A stretch of DNA of 64,000 nt, taken from contig NW_026262679.1 of NCBI RefSeq assembly GCF_021869535.1, positions 43,384,426-43,448,425 of the forward strand. The letters are read 5' to 3'. A program made the position numbers and the translations under genes. Under the pieces are notes generated by a model. It made no database searches and was not told the origin of the DNA. It saw only the letters and a list, made by a program, of their open reading frames with translations. Position 1 is the first letter of the stretch. The number at the start of each line of letters is the position of its first letter. Shown piece after piece: positions 58,001-61,000 of this stretch. The stretch is from Mytilus californianus (taxonomy: Eukaryota > Mollusca > Bivalvia > Mytilida > Mytilidae).

Positions 58001-61000
58001 CCCCATCATCATCAGGTACTTAAAAACCATTCTCATCATGTATTGACCCTATTTAGTGACTGAGTGAGTGTTAATGCTAAATCTGGCAAAATCTAAATTA
58101 GCTACAAAAATACAATAACACTGTAAAACACATTAATAATTATTGGATGATAGAACTGAGAATCACACTAATGATGACAAAGATGAGTAAAGGAAAAAAA
58201 TCACAAATAGTATAGCTTAGTGTTGACAAATATTCCATATGATAACAATACAGAGAGAATACATTAATAGTAATACTGTTATCTTAAAATAAAAGGGAAG
58301 AATGTAGCGTTATCATCAAAATGAACACTGAAAACGGCGATAAATATGTTGATAAAACATCTCTAGTTATGAGGCCCAAATCTCCAGTTGTGACTTGACA
58401 ACTCGTCACATGTATGTTTGTCATAAACCAAAATTCAGTGTACAACTAAAGAGGCTACTGAAAACCACTCACATCATGTATAAAACAAGAATAATACCAG
58501 GTCTGAACCTGCATTGTTGCATGCAACTGATTTCAAACAAGACAATCAGGAAGTAGCTGCACAGTAGATCTAAAAATTGCTTATACATTACAACTCAACA
58601 TTATCAAGCTACAGACCAAATATATAATTATTCACTTCCATAGAATCCAAGAAAAGTTTGACGAAAAATGTTTTTCGTGTACAATGAGTGTTGTAAAATT
58701 TCAAACTATTTTCAAACAGGAAGTAGCTGCATGGTAGATCTTAAACTTTCTTACATGCTATATTTCAACATTATCAATCTGCAGACCAAATACAAAGATA
58801 TTCTCTTTCATATAAGCCAAGAAAACTTAAGACAAAACTTTTCTACCAAAGGTCTTTCGGACAAACGAACGGATGGAACGACAGAGTTGAACTGTTACTA
58901 GACCTGCTCTCGCCATTATTTTGGACATTTGCATAAGCCAATTCAAAGAAATACTATGCCTAACAATCATGTTTTATGAACTTGTACTTTCTGGTAAATG
59001 TAAAAATTTCTATTTAATAATATTTCAAAAGCAACCAACAACAACTACTGAATTACAGGCTCCTGACTTGGAATAGGTACATACAAAATTGATGGTAATA
59101 GGATTTAAAATCTATTTACTGTACAATAGTTTTAATTTTGCAAAATCAGTATCAAAATAGTTATTTATATAAGGATTTTGTCAAGTAAAACCTGCCTCAT
59201 ATTAAATAAATCATGTTCTCCTAGTCTAAAGTATGAATCAGTACACATCCAACAAAATTAGTATAAAGATGCCAAAAAACAGTCTGAGTAACCATCCAAA
59301 TGACCTCCGAAAAATGTCTTCACCAAATAAGACAATAGGACACTTAATCGTAAAATTCAAAATTATTTCAAGCCAAATTAAAGCAGTAAAACTATTATCA
59401 GTTATATTCAAAAACATTACATGTAATAAATTAAAAATATAAAGATTTTCTGCCATTAGATAAACGGAACGAAACCCATAGATGAATCCCAAATCACTCT
59501 TATTTATGATTATAAACTTAAAGCTACTGTTTTTATTTCGTTTCAAAAACTCAAAAGTAGCTTGGTCGATTCCTAAGAAAGTTTTATGTCCATAAGTAAA
59601 GGTAACATTCCATAAATTGTTCTTGGAACGTAAAATAAAATGCTTCGCTGGGGCCCAGCTTGATACGACCGCAGAGGTCGAACCCTGAACAGTTGGGGCA
59701 AGTATGGACACAACATTCAAGCTTGATACAGCTCTGAATTTGGATTGTTATTAAATATTTGACACAGCATAGGTTTCTGACACAGAAAGAATGTGGTCTA
59801 AGAACTTGAATTTTTTTAATTTACCTATTATGGTCCAATGTCCAAAATCAAAATACATGGTTAGATTCAGCATATCAAAGAACCCCATATATTCAATTTT
59901 TGTTAAAATCAAACAAAGTTTAATTTTGGACCCCAACTTGGACAAACTTGAAAACTGGGCCCATAATCAAAAATCTAAAAACATGTTTAGATTCAGCATA
60001 TGAAAGAACCCCAAGAATTCAATTTTTGCTAAAATCAAACAAAGTTTAATTTTGGACCTTTTGGACCTTAATGTAGACCAATTTAAAAAACGGGACTTAA
60101 AATTAGAAATCTAAATACACGGTTAGATTTGGAATATCAAAGAACCCCAATAAATCAATTTTTGATGAAATCAAACAAAGTTTAATTTTGGACCCTTTTG
60201 ACCTCAATATGAACCAATTTAATAACGGGGTCCACAAATAAAAAATCTACATACATGGTTAGATTCAGCATATCAAAGAACCCCATATATTCAATTTTTG
60301 TTGAAATCAAACACAGTTTAATTTTGGACCCCAATTTGGACCAACTTGAAAACTGGGCCAAAAATCAAAAATCTAAATACATGTTTTGATTCAGCATATA
60401 AAAGAACCTCATATATTCAATTTTTGCTAAAATCAAACTAAGTTTAATTTTGGACCCTTTGGACCTTAATGTAGACCAATTTAAAAAACGGGACTTAAAA
60501 TTAAAAATCTAAATACACGGTTAGATTTGGAATATCAAAGAACCCCAATAATTCAATTTTTGATGAAATCAAACAAAGTTTAATTTTGGACCCTTTTGAC
60601 CTCAATATGAACCAATTTGATAGTGGGGCCCACAAATAAAAAATCTAAATTGATGGTTAAATTCAACATATCAAAGAACCCCATATATTCAATTTTTGTT
60701 GAAATCAAAAAAAGTTTAATTTTGGACCCCAACTTGGACCAACTTGAAAGCTGGGCCCATAATCAAAAATATAAACACATGTTTAGATTCAGCATATCAA
60801 AGAACCCCAAGAATTCAATTTTTGCTAAAATCAAACTAAGTTTAATTTTGGACCCTTTGGACCTCAATGAAGACCAATTTAAAAAACAGGACCCAAATTA
60901 AAAATCTAAAAACACGGTTAGATTTGGCATATCAAAGAACCCCAATAATTCACTTTTGATGAAATCAAACAAAGTTTAATTTTGGACCCTTTTGACCTCA

